Assembly: GCA_937928795.1 (NCBI GenBank)
Contig: CALFWB010000017.1
Span: 1 to 36,170, forward strand
Source of the DNA: an uncultured Anaerolineales bacterium
GTDB lineage: Bacteria; Chloroflexota; Anaerolineae; Anaerolineales; UBA4823
Reading direction: 5' to 3'
Length of the DNA stretch: 36,170 nt
Part shown: in pieces, positions 33,763-36,170 of the stretch
How positions within the stretch are numbered: position 1 is the stretch's first letter
Layout: every line of letters starts with the position of its first letter
Position numbers and translations under genes: made by a program
Notes under the pieces: model-generated
Told to the model about the DNA's origin: nothing
Database searches by the model: none
Seen by the model: only the letters and a program-made list of their open reading frames with translations

Positions 33763-34105
33763 ACAAAACAACGCCTTTCGCCAGGATTTCGCGGAGGAAG
33801 AAGTTATGAGGGAGTTCGGCTTCTATCTCTTGGGGTGTTTTGACCAAAAGGTCAACCGGAAAAAGCCGCGGGTACAGGGCAAGAGAAGCCGCAACTACTC
33901 TTTCACGCCGAGGTTTGTCTGTGTCCCAAATAATCAGCAAATCCACATCACTATCCGGAGTGGGGTTGCCATAGGCATAAGAGCCAAAGAGAATCACCTT
34001 CTCCGGCTGGATTTGGCGAATTAAATTCTCGATCGCCTTTGGCAAGGTTTCAGAGAGAGGAGGCAATCCGCGCGGGGTAACATCCACAGAGAGTTGAAAG
34101 ACCAT
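33749..34105 (-). CDS. MNT-type minimal nucleotidyltransferase antitoxin, module 2
   Basis: A 118-residue nucleotidyltransferase. The catalytic GSX10DXD motif is GSYAYGNPTPDSDVDLL, with a further Asp in LFPVDLLVKTP. MNT antitoxins modify HEPN toxins by AMPylation. The open frame extends to 34168, but the ATG at 34105 aligns with the paralogous start and is preferred. The N-terminal half is almost identical to the copy at 34575-34940 while the C-terminal half differs. Confidence 0.88.
   Translation of the reverse strand: MVFQLSVDVTPRGLPPLSETLPKAIENLIRQIQPEKVILFGSYAYGNPTPDSDVDLLIIWDTDKPRRERVVAASLALYPRLFPVDLLVKTPQEIEAELPHNFFLREILAKGVVLYERG
33936..34084. repeat. 149-bp near-identical block, MNT 5' half (copy 2)
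   Basis: Matches 34771-34919 at 144 of 149 positions; the final 74 bases are identical. It encodes the N-terminal half of the MNT protein. Confidence 0.95.
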
Positions 34106-34204
34106 TCCGCTTACTATACTAAAATATATCCTGAGACGCCACAACTTACCTCCGCAGACCATAAGCAACCGAGAGTCAATTTCTCACCGCAATAGCGGAG
34201 GATT

Positions 34205-34588
34205 TCAGGGATATTGTAACCACTTTCTGGCAAACCTGCGCACCGTTTTGGCGATCTCTAGCGCTTCGCGGGCTTCCTCAAGCGTGGGCTCCTCGCCAGG
34301 ATAACGAACGCGCACCGAAAAGCTCGATAGAAATTCGAGTTGCTTATTCTCAAATGCAGTAAGGATGTTATTTTGAAGGCAAAGATAATTCAAAACAACC
34401 AGATCGTGTGTTTTCGGAAAATCAATCTGATGAGCGATTAAGAGTGCTTTAAAGTATTTTTCGGCACATTGCTGGGCATGAAAAGCGGCCGCATCGGTGC
34501 GTTTCACTTTTCCCCGTAAGGCTCGCTTTGACATATCGATATCGCTTTCCGCTTTGGCGATCCAATCCCGATAGTCACTTTCTTTCAT
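34205..34588 (-). CDS. HEPN-domain ribonuclease toxin, module 1
   Basis: A 127-residue HEPN protein with RTDAAAFHAQQCAEKYFKALL (RX6H motif) and the KTHDLVVLNYLC segment. The C-terminal PGEEPTLEEAREALEIAK block is identical to that of module 2. The N-terminal two thirds differ clearly, so the two toxins may bind only their own partner. The ATG overlaps the upstream MNT gene by 14 bases, which supports it. Confidence 0.88.
   Translation of the reverse strand: MKESDYRDWIAKAESDIDMSKRALRGKVKRTDAAAFHAQQCAEKYFKALLIAHQIDFPKTHDLVVLNYLCLQNNILTAFENKQLEFLSSFSVRVRYPGEEPTLEEAREALEIAKTVRRFARKWLQYP
34216..34307. repeat. 92-bp identical block, HEPN 3' end (copy 1)
   Basis: Identical to 33390-33481. Flanking DNA on both sides is clearly different between the copies. 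Confidence 0.95.
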
Positions 34589-34940
34589 AAAGGCAGATCC
34601 CCTTCGTGAAAACCTCCCTCAGGAAAGGAGAAAATTGTTGCAGGGCGATTTCGATCTCTTCTGGCGTTTTCACAATCAAGTCAAGCGGGAACAAGCGTGG
34701 AGTCAGTGCCAGAGCGACGCGTAAATATCGCTCCCGATACGACTCCTCTTCTTTTGCCCGCACAACGACTAGCAAATCCACATCACTATCTGGAGTGGGG
34801 TTGCCATAGGCATAAGAGCCAAAGAGAATCACTTTCTCGGGTTGAATTTGGCGAATTAAATTCTCGATCGCCTTTGGCAAGGTTTCAGAGAGAGGAGGCA
34901 ATCCGCGCGGGGTAACATCTAGAGGAATTTGCATCAACAT
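34575..34940 (-). CDS. MNT-type minimal nucleotidyltransferase antitoxin, module 1
   Basis: A 121-residue nucleotidyltransferase with GSYAYGNPTPDSDVDLL and LFPLDLIVKTPEEIE. The ATG at 34940 has GGAG six bases upstream; a TTG one codon earlier is less likely. It is the first gene of a four-gene run MNT-HEPN-MNT-HEPN. A possible promoter lies at 34957-34984. It should AMPylate and silence the HEPN toxin encoded next. Confidence 0.88.
   Translation of the reverse strand: MLMQIPLDVTPRGLPPLSETLPKAIENLIRQIQPEKVILFGSYAYGNPTPDSDVDLLVVVRAKEEESYRERYLRVALALTPRLFPLDLIVKTPEEIEIALQQFSPFLREVFTKGICLYERK
34771..34919. repeat. 149-bp near-identical block, MNT 5' half (copy 1)
   Basis: Matches 33936-34084 with five substitutions, clustered near the middle. 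Confidence 0.95.
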
Positions 34941-34956
34941 CAATTACTCCATCTTT

Positions 34957-34984
34957 ATTTTATCTTAACCGCTTCAAGTTCAAA
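34957..34984 (-). promoter_or_regulatory. Possible promoter of the MNT-HEPN run
   Basis: On the minus strand TTTGAA (34979-34984) is 16 bases from TAAAAT (34957-34962), just before the MNT start. Confidence 0.4.
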
Positions 34985-35035
34985 AGGCTTTGTTCAGAGG
35001 CTAGTGTGCATTCAAAAGTTGTTGGCAACATTGCT

Positions 35036-35066
35036 TTGTAGGACAACTCAATGAGTTGTCCTACAA
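35036..35066. repeat. Perfect 31-bp palindrome (REP-like hairpin)
   Basis: Two exact 15-bp arms (TTGTAGGACAACTCA and its reverse complement) are separated by a single A. It sits between the MNT-HEPN run and the attC-like site. It could be a dispersed REP element or a transcription barrier. The rest of 34944-35145 is non-coding and shows nothing else I can name. Confidence 0.8.
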
Positions 35067-35145
35067 CTTTTACGTGGACACATCAATAAACGGGGTCTGT
35101 AAGACTGTCCAACGATGATGCAACGATCTTCTTCTGCGGAATGGT

Positions 35146-35219
35146 GCCCAACGGCACGCACTTCACCTGCGCCGCGAAGCGCAGCGAGCGAAGCGGTCGG
35201 CTGCAAGCGCAGGTTGGGC
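35146..35219 (-). mobile_element. attC-like integron recombination site
   Basis: Read on the minus strand, GCCCAAC (35219-35213) and GTTGGGC (35152-35146) match the R'' (RYYYAAC) and R' (GTTRRRY) core sites and are exact inverted arms. The 74-base span is within the usual size, and the interior folds back imperfectly (for example around CGAAGCG repeats). It lies 3 bases after the stop of the M23 gene, where attC sites lie in cassettes. Inner L'/L'' pairing is weak, so the call is moderate. Confidence 0.55.
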
Positions 35220-36169
35220 GTGCTATATGATGTTAAGAATCATCTCGGCCACCCGTGCTACAATCACGAAAATTCCAAGAATCGTGAGAAGCAAGATGGC
35301 AAAACTCACTGCCAGGTCCGCAATTCCTGGTTTGGTAAAGTTCGCGGTCTCTATTATCCCTGATAAACAGGTATTAACATTCCGTACCATCTGATCTCTT
35401 GCAACAAATCCCCGCTCAATACATTCTCGAGAGCTATCCTTTACGCGCTCAATATTTCTGAATCTAATGGGAAGGCTAACAGCGGTATAAAAGTCGGCCC
35501 TGTCCTGTAATTGAAAATGCAAATGAGGTTCTGAAGAATGACCCGAATGCCCGCATTCACCTATCTTCTGCCCTGTGACAACGATCTCACCCTTTTTCAC
35601 TTTGATACTACCTGATTTCAAGTGCGCATAGAGCGTATATGTGTGATTGCTATGCTCTATCACAACATAGTTTCCACGTATATCGGGAGTTTTTATATCT
35701 ACCCATCCTGTTCCTGCTCGATGATAATCCTTGATGTCATTCCGCACATCCACTACAGTTCCATCGGATGCTGCAAGGATAGGTCGTCCAAAAGCCAGAT
35801 AGTTTTCTGGTCTGTTTGGAGCGCCTTGATACGTTTTCCCAAGATCATCAACCACTGCGAAATCATAGGCATATCTTTGTCCAATCAAATTCCAAGAATG
35901 GGAAGTCTGTTTGTTGACACCGCCATTATAAACCTTCCAGAACCCTTCAAATGGCAGAATAAAACTTGTTGAACCATCATACACTACGCCTTTGATGATA
36001 GAACGACCAATTGCTATGAACTGACCTATTGACTGATGTAATGTCTGAACCAATCCATAAGGATTCAGGATTGACCAGACAAAAACTGATGCGAGATACT
36101 CAATAGATATTTTCAACGCCGTTACGAAAGACATCATTCAATCCTTGTCATCTCGGATTCTGCGCCCAA
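35152..36169 (-). mobile_element. Candidate integron gene cassette with one M23 peptidase gene
   Basis: On the minus strand the unit runs from the TTGGGC of a core site at the window end to the G of the R' core at 35152, 1018 bases. It holds one gene that starts about 30 bases in and fills nearly all of it, with no promoter visible. This is the standard layout of a gene cassette. No integrase is in the window. Confidence 0.5.
35223..36137 (-). CDS. M23-family (LytM-like) peptidase-domain membrane protein
   Basis: A 304-residue protein. Hydrophobic stretches lie at the N-terminus (about 1-50) and at the C-terminus (about 275-302, VSFAILLLTILGIFVIVA). The middle is an M23 beta-fold: RPILAASDGTVVDVRND, NYVVIEHSNHTYTLYAHLKSGSIKVKKG and GECGHSGHSSEPHLHFQLQD, which keeps the HxH zinc ligand pair and YAHL. 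The first ligand motif, usually HxxxD, reads RYAYDF, so a zinc His must come from elsewhere or activity is lost. M23 enzymes cut peptidoglycan cross-links. An AAGGA site precedes the two ATG codons at 36137. The gene looks more AT-rich than its neighbours and lies inside the candidate cassette, which suggests transfer. It might be an effector, a lysin or a wall-remodelling enzyme. Confidence 0.82.
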   Translation of the reverse strand: MMSFVTALKISIEYLASVFVWSILNPYGLVQTLHQSIGQFIAIGRSIIKGVVYDGSTSFILPFEGFWKVYNGGVNKQTSHSWNLIGQRYAYDFAVVDDLGKTYQGAPNRPENYLAFGRPILAASDGTVVDVRNDIKDYHRAGTGWVDIKTPDIRGNYVVIEHSNHTYTLYAHLKSGSIKVKKGEIVVTGQKIGECGHSGHSSEPHLHFQLQDRADFYTAVSLPIRFRNIERVKDSSRECIERGFVARDQMVRNVNTCLSGIIETANFTKPGIADLAVSFAILLLTILGIFVIVARVAEMILNII

Positions 36170-36170
36170 C
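36164..36170 (-). mobile_element. Second core site GTTGGGC, cut by the window edge
   Basis: The last seven bases (GCCCAAC on plus, GTTGGGC on minus) match the R' core of an attC or attI site. Only one arm is visible. Confidence 0.4.

Noticed and set aside
33335..34940. The MNT-HEPN run as a second integron cassette
   Set aside because: Toxin-antitoxin genes are common in cassettes, but no RYYYAAC/GTTRRRY pair was found after the HEPN genes.

Overview
The window looks like chromosomal DNA of a thermophilic member of the Chloroflexota, probably class Anaerolineae. This is an inference from gene content: a TtuA-type tRNA 2-thiolase beside a small sulfur carrier, an FmdB-GlnA pair, FHA/PP2C proteins with long Pro/Thr tails, and very large polytopic envelope proteins. 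Nothing in the window names a species.

Left part (1-11100, minus strand): an envelope-glycan operon. It starts at a good promoter (11068-11096) with GDP-mannose 4,6-dehydratase. Four giant membrane proteins follow in the order B1-A1-B2-A2, a tandem duplication of a two-gene unit. The operon ends with a GT2 polyprenyl-phosphate glycosyltransferase and a flippase-like UPF0104 protein cut by the window edge. Spacing is tight or overlapping throughout.

Divergent operon (11242-17772, plus strand): a DPM1-like GT2, a polytopic protein, a second GT2, a secreted/anchored protein with a VWA-like fold and an FHA domain, and a PP2C phosphatase. The last two joints are ATGA overlaps. Facing it (17777-20032, minus) is a 751-residue protein with a PP2C-like but metal-ligand-poor N-terminus, a membrane anchor and a probable beta-propeller. 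The three signalling proteins probably work together.

Middle (20172-24835): a FemAB/CelD-type acyltransferase, an AmrS-like radical SAM enzyme, a vapBC toxin-antitoxin pair inserted between two copies of a repeat, and a sulfur carrier plus TtuA.

Housekeeping block (24972-33334): fmdB-glnA, an S1-domain protein with a consensus promoter and a strong terminator, dnaK, dnaA (divergent from dnaK, not followed by dnaN), and an AidB-like acyl-CoA dehydrogenase.

Right end (33376-36170): two tandem MNT-HEPN toxin-antitoxin modules with mosaic near-identity, a perfect 15-bp-arm palindrome, and an M23 peptidase gene bounded by an attC-like site and a second GTTGGGC core at the last bases of the window. 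This looks like an integron-type gene cassette and is the most unusual signal here.

No tRNA, rRNA, CRISPR array or transposase was seen.
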